This document shows positions 8,944 to 17,410 of a DNA stretch of 64,000 bases, piece after piece. The stretch lies in contig NZ_CP040887.1 of the NCBI RefSeq assembly GCF_006337125.1, positions 3,162,001 to 3,226,000 of the forward strand, written 5' to 3'. How positions within the stretch are numbered: the stretch's first letter is position 1; each line of letters starts with the position of its first letter. The notes beneath the pieces were generated by a model. That model ran no database searches, was not told the origin of the DNA, and saw nothing but the letters and a program-made list of their open reading frames with translations. Both the position numbers and the translations under genes were made by a program. The DNA is from Serinicoccus chungangensis. Lineage in GTDB: Bacteria; Actinomycetota; Actinomycetes; Actinomycetales; Dermatophilaceae.

Positions 8944-8952
8944 CCGTCCTCA

Positions 8953-9012
8953 CCGCGCGTCCGGTGCGGCCCTACCGCGCGTCCGGTGCGGCCCTACCGC
9001 GCGTCCGGTGCG
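8953..9012. repeat. 22-bp-period tandem repeat (array 2) reaching into the 3' end of the MMPL gene
   Basis: The unit CCGCGCGTCCGGTGCGGCCC plus TA (22 bp) starts at 8953 and 8975, and a partial third copy starts at 8997. On the opposite strand the core reads CCGCACCGGACGCG, which is the core of array 3. The array lies between convergent genes. Its last copy encodes the final residues (APDAR) and stop codon of the MMPL protein. Confidence 0.85.
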
Positions 9013-11240
9013 CCGGCGGGGGCCAGCTCCGCCGTGCCCTGGCCTCCGGTCTCCGTGTCCACCTCGTCGGGCCGGTGGCGGCCGGTGTGGTCGACCCGCC
9101 GCGGCCACCAGAAGCGCTCGCCGAGCACCCGGACGATCGCCGGGACGAGCACCGTCCGCACGAGCAGCGTGTCGAGCAGCACCCCGATGCAGATGACCAC
9201 GCCGATCTGGGCCAGCACCACGAGCGGCAGCACGCCCAGGACCGCGAAGACGGCTGCCAGCAGGATGCCGGCCGAGGTGATGACGCCACCGGTCGCGCCC
9301 AGCGCCCGCAGCACGCCGTCGCGCGTGCCGTGCGCGCCGGCCTCCTCCAGGGTCCGCGTGATGAGGAAGATGTTGTAGTCCACCCCGAGCGCGACGAGGA
9401 AGAGGAACGCCAGGAGCGGCATGCTGGCGTCGATCGCCCCGAAGCCGAAGACCCCGGTGAAGAGCCACCACGACACCCCGATCGCCGCGCAGAAGGTCGC
9501 GACCACCGAGGCCACGAGGATGACCGGGGCCAGGACCGAGCGCAGCAGGCCCATGAGCGCCAGCAGCACGAGCGCGAGGATGAGCGGCATGACGACGAAG
9601 CGGTCGCGGACGTTGCCGTCCGACTCGTCGAGCGCGGAGGCGTCACCGCCAGTGACGTGGGTGTCGGCATACCCGTCGACCGCGGCGCGCACCTCCCCCA
9701 CGGCCTCCTGGGCGGCCTCGCTGCCGGGCTCGGCCTCCAGCACGACCTGCACCTGCCCGATGCCGTCGACCGGCTCGACCGGCGTCACCTGGGTCACCCC
9801 GTCGACGTCCTCGACCGCCGCGGCGAGCTCGTCGACCTGCGCCTCGTCGCCGCGGGTGACGACGACCAGGGGGTCGGACGTCCCGGCCGGGAACGACTCG
9901 CCCAGCCGCTCGGCCGCGGTGATCGCCTCGGGCGTCTCGAGGAACTGGTCCTCCGGCGCCAGCCCGCTGCTGATCTGGGTGATCCCGAACGCCATGGCGG
10001 CCAGCAGCGTGAGGGTCCCGGCGATGTAGGCCGAGGGCGCCTTGGCGACCGCGTCGCCGATGCGGCGCCACAGCGAGCGGGACTCGGCGAGCACGGCCTG
10101 CCCCTCGCGCGGCACCTGGGGCCAGAAGACCCAGCGCCCGAAGACGACGAGGGCACCGGGGAGCACGAGCAGCACGAAGGCCATCGCGACCAGGACGCCG
10201 ACCGCGCAGGCCAGCCCCAGGCCGCGGGTCGAGGGGAAGACCGAGAGCAGCAGGCACAGCACGCCGACGACGACGGTGCTGGCGCTCGCGACGATCGCCT
10301 CGGCGGCCCGTCGCAGCGCCACCGCCATCGCCTCGTGCCGGGAGGAGTGCCGGCGCAGCTCGTCGCGGTAGCGGCTGATGAGCAGCAGCGCGTAGTTGGT
10401 CCCCGCGCCGAAGACCAGGACCGACAGGATGCCGATGGTCGACTCGTCCCACGGGATGCCGAAGAGCTTGAGCACGTGCGTCGCCGCACTGGCCGCGGTC
10501 TGGTCGGCGACGCCGACGACGAGCAGCGGGATGACCCACAGGATGGGGCTGCGGTAGGTCACGATGAGCAGCAGCGCCACGACGGCCGCGGTCGTCCCGA
10601 GCAGCGTGATGTTGGCGCCGTCGAAGACGGAGGCCAGGTCGGCCTCGATCGCGGCGGGTCCGGTGACCTGCGCGGTCACGCCCTCGGGTATGCCGTCGCC
10701 CAGGTCGGTGCGCAGCTGCGTCACCACCTGCTGGGTGTCGGTCGCCGTCGGCGCGTCCAGGTCGATGACGCTGATCGCGGCGGTGCCGTCCTCGGCGGGG
10801 ATCACCGGGTACTCACCGCTCAGGCCCGGCGGAGGACCACCACCCTCCTGGCCGGCGCCCTCCGGCGCACCGGCACCCTCGGGCGCCCCCGAGCCCTCGG
10901 CACCCTCCGGCGCCCCGCCCTGACCGGACCCCTGCGTGGCCGGCGGTTCGGAGCCATCGGGGGCGACGTCCTCCATGAGCTGGGCGAGCTCGGGCAGCGA
11001 GGCCTCGATGTCGGAGTCGGCGGTGAAGAGCACGATCGCCGTCTTGCTGCCCTCGTCGGGGAGCTCGTCCAGCAGCGCCTGGCCCTGGGTGCTGTCGAAC
11101 CCGGCCGGCAGCGTGTCCAGGGCGGACGCGCTGCGTTCGGCCTGGCCCACCCCGGCGATGAGCCCGACGCCGAGCAGCAGCCCGACGAGCGCGATGATCC
11201 AGGACCGGGGTGCGGTGAGCGCGGTCACGAGGCGAGACAT
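8994..11240 (-). CDS. MMPL/RND-family membrane exporter
   Basis: The 748-residue protein has the MMPL layout: one N-terminal membrane segment, a large extracytoplasmic loop, five clustered segments, a second loop, then the remaining segments. The first loop (residues about 98-142) is a low-complexity run with repeated APEGAG-like units. The ATG at 11240 is chosen because GGAGG lies 8 nt upstream. It probably exports lipids or hydrophobic drugs. A MarR regulator diverges from it across 66 bp, so local control is likely. The last codons lie in a repeat array. Confidence 0.9.
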   Translation of the reverse strand: MSRLVTALTAPRSWIIALVGLLLGVGLIAGVGQAERSASALDTLPAGFDSTQGQALLDELPDEGSKTAIVLFTADSDIEASLPELAQLMEDVAPDGSEPPATQGSGQGGAPEGAEGSGAPEGAGAPEGAGQEGGGPPPGLSGEYPVIPAEDGTAAISVIDLDAPTATDTQQVVTQLRTDLGDGIPEGVTAQVTGPAAIEADLASVFDGANITLLGTTAAVVALLLIVTYRSPILWVIPLLVVGVADQTAASAATHVLKLFGIPWDESTIGILSVLVFGAGTNYALLLISRYRDELRRHSSRHEAMAVALRRAAEAIVASASTVVVGVLCLLLSVFPSTRGLGLACAVGVLVAMAFVLLVLPGALVVFGRWVFWPQVPREGQAVLAESRSLWRRIGDAVAKAPSAYIAGTLTLLAAMAFGITQISSGLAPEDQFLETPEAITAAERLGESFPAGTSDPLVVVTRGDEAQVDELAAAVEDVDGVTQVTPVEPVDGIGQVQVVLEAEPGSEAAQEAVGEVRAAVDGYADTHVTGGDASALDESDGNVRDRFVVMPLILALVLLALMGLLRSVLAPVILVASVVATFCAAIGVSWWLFTGVFGFGAIDASMPLLAFLFLVALGVDYNIFLITRTLEEAGAHGTRDGVLRALGATGGVITSAGILLAAVFAVLGVLPLVVLAQIGVVICIGVLLDTLLVRTVLVPAIVRVLGERFWWPRRVDHTGRHRPDEVDTETGGQGTAELAPAGAPDAR

Positions 11241-11306
11241 CTGGGGTCCTCCGGCGTAGGCTGGGGCGGAATCGTCAGGCAACTACCTAACCAAGTGAGC
11301 AATCTA

Positions 11307-11870
11307 GTGACCGAAAGTAGCACGGACCGGCCCCCCGTGACGAGCCCGGAGGCGGCGTCCTCCCCCGCTGCGGGCCCGTCGTCGGGCCCGGGCGGGCACC
11401 AGGCGCCCCGCCCCGAGGTCGGGCCGCAGACCCGCTGGGTCGACGCGTGGCAGCCCGGACCGGTGCTGGACACCCTGCGCCGGCTGCTCGACAGCGGCCG
11501 CCGCGCGACCCCGGCGCTCGCGCGCCGGGCCGGGCTGACGCATACCGAGCTCGCCGTGCTCGAGCACCTCATGGAGGACCCGGCGGGGCCCAGCGAGCTC
11601 GCCCAGCGCCTCGGCGTGACGACCGCCGCCGCCAGCGGGATCGTCGACCGCCTGGTCTCGCGCGGCCACGCCCAGCGCCAGCCGCACCCGACCGACCGGC
11701 GCCGCACCGCCGTGGTGGCCACGCCCAGCGGGCGCGAGGAGCTCATGGGACACCTCATGCCGATGTTCGCCGAGCTGGCCCAGGTCGAGGCCGCGCTGAC
11801 CGACGCCGAGCGCGAGGTCGTGCTGCGCTTCCTCACCGACGCGGACCGGGCCGTCGGGCGGCTGCTGTGA
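11307..11870 (+). CDS. MarR-family transcriptional regulator
   Basis: The C-terminal 130 residues form a winged helix: HTELAVLEHLMEDPAGPSEL, then the recognition helix region RLGVTTAAASGIVDRLVSRG and a wing with HPTDRR. The N-terminal 50 residues are Pro/Ser/Gly-rich and variable. GTG at 11307 gives 187 residues, and GTG codons at 11295 and 11337 are also possible. It diverges from the MMPL exporter and probably represses it. No clean inverted repeat is visible in the gap. Confidence 0.85.
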   Translation: MTESSTDRPPVTSPEAASSPAAGPSSGPGGHQAPRPEVGPQTRWVDAWQPGPVLDTLRRLLDSGRRATPALARRAGLTHTELAVLEHLMEDPAGPSELAQRLGVTTAAASGIVDRLVSRGHAQRQPHPTDRRRTAVVATPSGREELMGHLMPMFAELAQVEAALTDAEREVVLRFLTDADRAVGRLL

Positions 11871-11890
11871 CCCGCACCTAGACTGTGGTG

Positions 11891-12439
11891 ATGAGCCAGC
11901 AGGCTGGCGAGCACACGCAGGAGACGACGCCCGGGCGCGCGGGGGCCGTGGCGATCACCGTCTCCGACCGCAGCTCCGCCGGACGCCGCGAGGACGAGGG
12001 CGGGCGCCTGCTCGTCGCCGCGCTCCAGGACCTCGGGTATGCCGTCTCCTCCTCCGTCGTCGTCCCGGACGGTGTCGAGTCGGTCGCCGACGCGCTGCGG
12101 GCCGCCGTCGCCGACGGCGCGCGCCTCGTCGTCACCACCGGCGGCACGGGCATGGGCCCGCGCGACCTCACCCCGGAGGGAACCCGCCAGGTCATCACCC
12201 GCGAGAACCCGGGCATGGCCGAGCTCATGCGCCGCGAGGGCTCACGGCACACCCCCTTCGCGGCCGTCTCCCGCGGCGTCGTCGGCGTCGTCGACTGGCC
12301 GCAGGAGCGCGGGGTCGGGGGCACCCTGGTCATCAACCTGCCCGGCCGGCCCGCCGCCGTCACCGAGGGCATGGAGATCATCGGCCCGCTGCTGCGCCAC
12401 GTGCTGTCGCAGGTCAGCGGGGGGGACCACACGTGGTGA
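11891..12439 (+). CDS. MogA/MoaB-family molybdenum cofactor biosynthesis protein
   Basis: The 182-residue protein carries the MPT-binding motifs TTGGTGMGPRD and NLPGRPAAV of the MogA/MoaB fold. MogA-type enzymes adenylylate molybdopterin before molybdenum insertion. The role of MoaB-type homologues varies, so the exact step is left open. The ATG at 11891 is chosen over two in-frame GTG codons just upstream. Its end overlaps the moaA start, which implies coupled translation. Confidence 0.88.
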   Translation: MSQQAGEHTQETTPGRAGAVAITVSDRSSAGRREDEGGRLLVAALQDLGYAVSSSVVVPDGVESVADALRAAVADGARLVVTTGGTGMGPRDLTPEGTRQVITRENPGMAELMRREGSRHTPFAAVSRGVVGVVDWPQERGVGGTLVINLPGRPAAVTEGMEIIGPLLRHVLSQVSGGDHTW

Positions 12440-13464
12440 CCCGCGACCCGCTGGTGGACAGCTACGGCCGGGTGCACCGCGACCTGCGGATCTCGGTCAC
12501 CGACCGCTGCTCGCTGCGCTGCACCTACTGCATGCCCGAGGACGGCGTGCCGTGGCTGCCGCGGGCGACGATGCTCACCACCGAGGAGGTCGTGCGGCTC
12601 GCCGACGTGGCGGTGTCCATGGGCATCGAGGAGATCCGGCTCACCGGCGGCGAGCCGCTGCTGCGTCGCGACCTCGTCGACGTCGTCGCCGGTCTCTCGG
12701 CGCTCGACCCGGCGCCCGAGGTCTCGATGACCACCAACGGCATCGGCCTCGACAAGAACGCCGCAGCCCTGCGCGAGGCGGGCCTGACGAGGGTCAACGT
12801 CAGCCTCGACACGCTGCGGCGCGACGTCTTCATCTCCCTCGCCAAGCGTGACCGCCTCGCCGACACCCTCGCCGGCATCCACGCGGCCGCCGAGGCCGGG
12901 CTCGTCCCGGTGAAGATCAACACCGTCCTCATGCGCGGGATCAACGACGCCGACGAGGACGTCGTGGCGCTGCTGACCTTCGCCCTCGAGCACGGCTACG
13001 AGCTGCGGTTCATCGAGCAGATGCCGCTGGACGCCCAGCACGGGTGGGACCGCTCGCAGATGATCAGCGGCGCGGAGATCCTCGCGAAGCTGCGCACCGG
13101 CTACGACCTCACCCCGCAACCGGACGAGTCGAGGGGCAGCGCACCGGCCGAGCTCTTCGACGTGCGGCCCCTCGGTGCCGCCCCGGGCAGCGCCCCGCTC
13201 GGCACCGTGGGTGCCATCGCGTCGGTGACGATGCCCTTCTGCGGCAGCTGCGACCGGGTCCGGCTCACCGCCGACGGGATGATCCGCAACTGCCTCTTCG
13301 CCGCCGGGGAGACCGACCTGCGCACCCCCCTGCGCGAGGGCGCCTCGGACGACGAGCTGGCCGCCCTGCTGCGGGCCTCCATCACGGCCAAGCTGCCCGG
13401 GCACGGCATCAACCAGCCCGACTTCCTGCAGCCGCCCCGGCCCATGAGCGCCATCGGCGGCTGA
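12433..13464 (+). CDS. moaA: GTP 3',8-cyclase MoaA
   Basis: The 343-residue radical-SAM enzyme starts molybdopterin synthesis from GTP. The N-terminal cluster cysteines are Cys26, Cys30 and Cys33 (CSLRCTYC). TGGEPL binds SAM. The C-terminal cluster cysteines are Cys270, Cys273 and Cys287. The chain ends in the conserved Gly-Gly pair. GTG at 12433 or 12436 can start the gene, and the latter gives a 4-nt overlap with the upstream stop. It forms an operon with the mogA/moaB-like gene. Confidence 0.96.
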   Translation: MVTRDPLVDSYGRVHRDLRISVTDRCSLRCTYCMPEDGVPWLPRATMLTTEEVVRLADVAVSMGIEEIRLTGGEPLLRRDLVDVVAGLSALDPAPEVSMTTNGIGLDKNAAALREAGLTRVNVSLDTLRRDVFISLAKRDRLADTLAGIHAAAEAGLVPVKINTVLMRGINDADEDVVALLTFALEHGYELRFIEQMPLDAQHGWDRSQMISGAEILAKLRTGYDLTPQPDESRGSAPAELFDVRPLGAAPGSAPLGTVGAIASVTMPFCGSCDRVRLTADGMIRNCLFAAGETDLRTPLREGASDDELAALLRASITAKLPGHGINQPDFLQPPRPMSAIGG

Positions 13465-13493
13465 GCCACCAGCGGCTCAACACCGAGCGGGGG

Positions 13494-15296
13494 TCAGGCC
13501 GGGGCGCCGACCTTCTCCTTCTCCCCACCCTCGCCGTCGTCCCCGCTGCCGGCGTCGGCCCGGGCCTGCTCGTGGGCCCGCCGGTCCAGGGCCTTGCCCC
13601 GGCGCAGCTCCCAGTAGGCGGCGACGAAGTAGACCACCGTGCCGGTGATGGCGATCGTGTAGAAGGTGTTGCGCTGCGTGAGGTAGGTGTAGATGTCCGG
13701 GCTGGCGAGGAACACCACCAGGGCGTCGACGAGGATGACGGCGAGCGCGAGCATCCAGACCCCGCGCAGCACCCGGGTCAGCGTCGAGGTGTCCTTGACG
13801 TGCCCCGGCAGCGACTCCGCCTGCCGGCGCTTGAACTCCTGGGCCCGCTCGAGGAAGAGCTCGTTGTCCTTCACCTCCTCGGTGTAGTCGTCGGCCGCCC
13901 CGGCCCGTCTGGCGAGCGCGACGTAGAACAGGCTGGCGACGATCCACGCCGGCACGAAGGCGAAGTAGGGCGAGATGATCTGGGTGATGTTGAGCACGGC
14001 GCCGAGCCCGAAGGCCGTCGCCCAGGCGATGATCGCGGGCACGTTGGTGACCCCCTTGAAGCGGGCCCAGTACTCCGTCAGCCCGAAGCGCGGGAAGAGC
14101 TTGTGCTCGGCATACACGATCCCGCCGACGGGGGCCAGGAGCACACCCGCCCACGTGACCAGCGGGGCGTAGTTGCGGTAGACGAAGGGGAAGCACGCGA
14201 CGACCACGACGATCACCCCGACGATGAGGGTGGCCCGACCGCGCGGCATCGACGGGAAGACGCCCTGGGTGGCCAGGCCCGCACGGTAAAGGTTGGCGTT
14301 GGCGGTGGTCCAGCCCGCGACGACGACGGTGACGTAGCCGGCCCAGCCGAGGGCGACCCAGGAGACGTCGCCCGGGGACAGGACGGTGATGCTCGTCAAC
14401 GTGAGCGCGGCGGTGGCGGCGCCCATGAGGCCGGCGGAGAACCAGGCGACGTAGTGACCGAAGAGCATGCCGGTCGAGGTCATCAGACCGTGCCAGCCCT
14501 TGCGGGCGTAGCGCAGCAGCGCCATGTCGATCATCCCCGCGTGGGCGAAGCTGTTGGCCGCCCAGGCCAGGCCGGCGACCTCGAGCATCCCGATGCCGGG
14601 CTCCCCCTCCGGCGTGACGCCGGTGAACACCGTCGCCCCGGCGATGTCGACGAACTCGCCGAAGCTGCCGATCGTGGTCACGCCGGTGACCGACTCGGCG
14701 ACGGCCGGCAGCAGCACGAGACCGCCCACGGTGAACATCGTCGCGAGCCACGGGCCGCAGATCGTGGCGAACTCGGCGAGGGCGTTGAAGCCGAAGACGG
14801 CGACGAGCACGGCGACGACGCTGAAGGCCACGACGAGGATGACGAAACCGAGGTGGGTGGGGTATGCCTCCGCCTGCGTCGGGATGCCGATCACCCGTTG
14901 CACGGCGGTCGCCGACACGGTGAGCATGGCCGCGGAGATGACGGCGAAGACGATCGCGTTGGCGAGGTTGTAGATCCGCGAGATGGCACCTCCCCCGAAC
15001 CTCAGCAGGTAGGTGTAGACGCTCAGCCCGACCTCCCGCGCCACCGGGGTGGTGACGAGCCAGAAGGTGAGGACGGCCAGGGCGTTGCCGATGAGCAGCC
15101 CGATGAGGACGTCCCAGATCCCCGCGCCGAGGATGACGAAGGTGGCTCCGAAGACGAACTCGGTGCCGGCGACGTTCTCCGCGGCGTAGAGGCCGGCGAA
15201 GTGCTTGGCCCCGTGCTTCTCGTGCTCGCCGACAGGCAGCAGCTCGGGGTCGGTGTTGGCGATCTGCCGGTCGATCTGCTCGGTGGTCCGTGCCAT
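13494..15296 (-). CDS. NCS1-family permease (cytosine/purine/allantoin type)
   Basis: The 600-residue protein has about twelve membrane segments. Its N-terminal EKHGAKHFAGLYAAENVAGT and the paired-helix pattern fit nucleobase:cation symporter-1 proteins. It is longer than usual because of a charged C-terminal tail rich in Glu, Lys and Gly. The ATG at 15296 lies only 5 nt after the stop of a binding-protein gene, so the two are almost certainly one operon. The substrate is unknown: cytosine, purines, allantoin and hydantoins are all family substrates. The pairing with a lipoprotein binding protein is atypical for NCS1. Confidence 0.85.
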   Translation of the reverse strand: MARTTEQIDRQIANTDPELLPVGEHEKHGAKHFAGLYAAENVAGTEFVFGATFVILGAGIWDVLIGLLIGNALAVLTFWLVTTPVAREVGLSVYTYLLRFGGGAISRIYNLANAIVFAVISAAMLTVSATAVQRVIGIPTQAEAYPTHLGFVILVVAFSVVAVLVAVFGFNALAEFATICGPWLATMFTVGGLVLLPAVAESVTGVTTIGSFGEFVDIAGATVFTGVTPEGEPGIGMLEVAGLAWAANSFAHAGMIDMALLRYARKGWHGLMTSTGMLFGHYVAWFSAGLMGAATAALTLTSITVLSPGDVSWVALGWAGYVTVVVAGWTTANANLYRAGLATQGVFPSMPRGRATLIVGVIVVVVACFPFVYRNYAPLVTWAGVLLAPVGGIVYAEHKLFPRFGLTEYWARFKGVTNVPAIIAWATAFGLGAVLNITQIISPYFAFVPAWIVASLFYVALARRAGAADDYTEEVKDNELFLERAQEFKRRQAESLPGHVKDTSTLTRVLRGVWMLALAVILVDALVVFLASPDIYTYLTQRNTFYTIAITGTVVYFVAAYWELRRGKALDRRAHEQARADAGSGDDGEGGEKEKVGAPA

Positions 15297-15301
15297 CGCT
15301 G

Positions 15302-16717
15302 TCAGTCCTCGGTGCTCTCGGAGTCGGCCTCGGCGTCCTCCTGGTCGGCGAGCAGTCGGGTCTGCTCGATGGTCTGGTCGGCGACCCACTGGCTGCGCTC
15401 CAGCGCCTCGTCCAGGTCGAGGTCGCCGGTGATGGCCTGGGTCATCTGCTGGCCGACGGCGTTGCCCAGGCTCTGGAAGGCCGGCACGTCGACGTACTGC
15501 ATGCCCACGTAGGGGACCGGCTGGGTGCTCGGCTCGGTGATGTCCGAGGTGCGGATCGACTCCAGGGTCAGCTCGGCGAAGGGCTCGGCCGCCTCCAGGT
15601 AGTCGGCGTTCTCGTAGAGGTCGACCCTGCTCCCGGGCGGGACCGCCGCCCAGCCCTGGTCCTCGGCGACGAGCTCGGCATACCCGCTGGAGGTCGCCCA
15701 GGTGACGAACTCGCGGGCGAGCTCGCTGTTGTCCGACGACGCGGGGATGGCGAGCGCCCACGACCACAGCCAGTTGCTCGGGCGCCCGTCGTCGGTGCCC
15801 GGAGCCATGGCGAAGCCGACGTCCTCGGCCACGGCCGAGGCCTCCGGGTCGGTGACGAAGCTGCCGGCCGAGGTCGCGTCGACCCACACGGCGCACTCCC
15901 CCTCCTGGAAGAGGGCGAGGTTCTCGGTGTAGCCGGCCTCGGCGACCCCGTCGGGCGCCAGGGCGGCGAGGGCCAGGTAGGTCTCGGCGGCCGAGCGCCA
16001 CTGGTCGCTGTCGAGCTGCGCCCGCCAGTCCTCGTCGAACCAGCGGGCGCCGTAGGAGTGCGCCATCGCCGTGAGGACGGCGCCGTTCTCGCCCCAGCCG
16101 GCCTTGCCGCGGATGCAGGCCCCGGCGGTGTCGGTCTGCTCGTCGACCGCGGTGGCGGCGGCCAGGACGTCCTCCCAGGTCGGCTGGTCGGGCATCTCGA
16201 CACCGGCCTCCTCGAGCAGGTCGGTGCGGTACATCGTCACGCTGGACTCGCCGTAGAAGGGCGCCGCCTGCATCGTCCCGTCCGCGCTGAGCGCCTCGCG
16301 CACCTCCGGCACGAAGGCCTCGGGGTCGAACCCCTCCGGCATGTCCGTCAGCGGCGTCAGCAGCTCCTGGCCGGCCCAGACCTGCGCCTCGTAGGTCCCG
16401 ACCGACGCCACGTCGAAGCGACCGGATCCCGTGCCGACGTCGGTGGAGACCGTCTCGCGCAGCTCGTTCTCGCTCTCGCGGACCCACTCGATCTCGACGC
16501 CGGGGTGCTCGTCCAGGAAGGCCGTGCTGAGCTCCTGCAGCACGTCGAAGTCGCCGTTGTCGACGACGGCGATGGTCAGGGTGTCGGGGCCGGCCTCCTC
16601 CTCGCCGCTGCACCCGGCCAGGACCAGCAGCGACAGGGCGCTGACGAGGGCCACCGGTCTGCCTGCGCGCGCCGCGGACGGCCACCGGGAGGCGGGTGCG
16701 GACGGCTCTGGTCGCAT
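15302..16717 (-). CDS. Family 1 extracellular solute-binding lipoprotein
   Basis: The 471-residue protein has an N-terminal signal ending in LVLAGC, with the lipidated Cys at 36. It then follows the family 1 (sugar/polyamine type) ABC solute-binding fold, including TLTIAVVDNGDFD at the start and an AWAVPP-like ligand-closing region near the end. The tail is acidic. The ATG at 16717 has GAAGGAG 7 nt upstream. No ABC permease or ATPase is nearby, and the only partner is the NCS1 permease encoded 5 nt downstream. Confidence 0.88.
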   Translation of the reverse strand: MRPEPSAPASRWPSAARAGRPVALVSALSLLVLAGCSGEEEAGPDTLTIAVVDNGDFDVLQELSTAFLDEHPGVEIEWVRESENELRETVSTDVGTGSGRFDVASVGTYEAQVWAGQELLTPLTDMPEGFDPEAFVPEVREALSADGTMQAAPFYGESSVTMYRTDLLEEAGVEMPDQPTWEDVLAAATAVDEQTDTAGACIRGKAGWGENGAVLTAMAHSYGARWFDEDWRAQLDSDQWRSAAETYLALAALAPDGVAEAGYTENLALFQEGECAVWVDATSAGSFVTDPEASAVAEDVGFAMAPGTDDGRPSNWLWSWALAIPASSDNSELAREFVTWATSSGYAELVAEDQGWAAVPPGSRVDLYENADYLEAAEPFAELTLESIRTSDITEPSTQPVPYVGMQYVDVPAFQSLGNAVGQQMTQAITGDLDLDEALERSQWVADQTIEQTRLLADQEDAEADSESTED

Positions 16718-16810
16718 GCGATGACTCCTTCGTCAGGGACCCCCGGGCCCGTTCAGGCCGGGTGGCCGACACCCGGGCCCAGGCTCACCCCGCCCGGCCG
16801 TCAGCTCCAC

Positions 16811-16842
16811 GCGTGCTCATTTGAGCATCAGGGGATGCACGC
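16811..16842. promoter_or_regulatory. Composite inverted repeat upstream of the binding-protein/NCS1 operon
   Basis: Within 32 bp there are three overlapping inverted repeats: TGCTCA-TT-TGAGCA (16814-16827), GCATC-AGGG-GATGC (16825-16838), and an outer GCGTGC/GCACGC pair (16811-16816 and 16837-16842). It lies about 95 bp before the binding-protein start in a 259-bp gap. It could be a regulator operator or a structured leader of that operon. No regulator gene is adjacent. Confidence 0.5.
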
Positions 16843-16976
16843 ATGAGACGTCCCCAGCAAACGACACGCGGCCGTACCTGTCAAGGCGGAGGACCTCGGG
16901 GCCGGGCAGCCGCGAGCGCGGCCGGCGGGCGGGCAGGCGGCGTGCCGGTGCCGGGAGGCCGTCCCGACGCGAGGGC

Positions 16977-17216
16977 TCAGCCGCCGGCGAAGGGCGGGAG
17001 GACGTCCAGGACGGCGTCGTGGCGCAGCGGGAGGGCCGGGTCGGCGACGTACTGCCCGTCGTGCAGGACCGTGCTGAGGGCCAGGACCCGGGTGAGCTCG
17101 GCCCCGTGCCGCTCGCGCAGGTCGGCGAGCAGCGAGCCGAGGTCGTCGGCCTCGACGTGCTCGCTCTCGGTGCCGGCGGCCTCGGCGGCCGCCGCGAAGA
17201 ACCTCACCATCGCCAT
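16977..17216 (-). CDS. moaD: Molybdopterin synthase small subunit (MoaD/ThiS family)
   Basis: The 79-residue ubiquitin-like protein starts MAMVRFFAAAAEAAG and ends PPFAGG, with the C-terminal Gly-Gly that is thiocarboxylated to donate sulfur to molybdopterin. The hydrophobic beta-strand pattern and length fit MoaD. An internal ATG at codon 3 (17210) is an alternative start. No clear ribosome-binding site is visible. The MoeB-rhodanese protein at 18329-19552 is the likely activating partner. The large subunit MoaE was not found in the window. Confidence 0.88.
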   Translation of the reverse strand: MAMVRFFAAAAEAAGTESEHVEADDLGSLLADLRERHGAELTRVLALSTVLHDGQYVADPALPLRHDAVLDVLPPFAGG

Positions 17217-17410
17217 GGGGCCAGTCTCGCAGATGCTCCGGTATGCCGCTCCCCGCCGGGGCCGGGGTGCCCGCCGGGGCCGGGGGTGGTCGTCGGCTCC
17301 ACAGCTCCGTGGCCTGCGGCTCTGCTGCTCCGCTGCTCTGGGCTCTGGGCTCTGGGCTCGGCCGGACGGTCCTCGACCTGCAGCCGGCTCGTCAGCTGAG
17401 CGCCTCGTCG

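Noticed and set aside
11241..11306. Possible DtxR box between the MMPL and MarR genes (GGTTAGG on the minus strand)
   Set aside because: Only one half-site matches and the other half is unrelated. The genes have no evident iron role.
8784..11870. Very long plus-strand open frame antisense to the MMPL gene
   Set aside because: It is an Arg/Gly/Asp-rich shadow typical of high-GC antisense frames. Only its last 564 bases, encoding the MarR regulator, look like a real protein.
13044..15512. 822-residue plus-strand frame opposite the NCS1 permease
   Set aside because: Its composition is mirror-image Arg/Asp/Gly/His, while the minus strand shows an unmistakable twelve-segment transporter.
17217..17410. 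Short gene or RNA between moaD and the mobA-like gene
   Set aside because: The stretch is a GC-rich gap with simple direct repeats (three GGGCTCT units near 17340 and a CCGCCGGGGCCGGGG pair near 17255). No convincing coding frame or RNA fold was seen.
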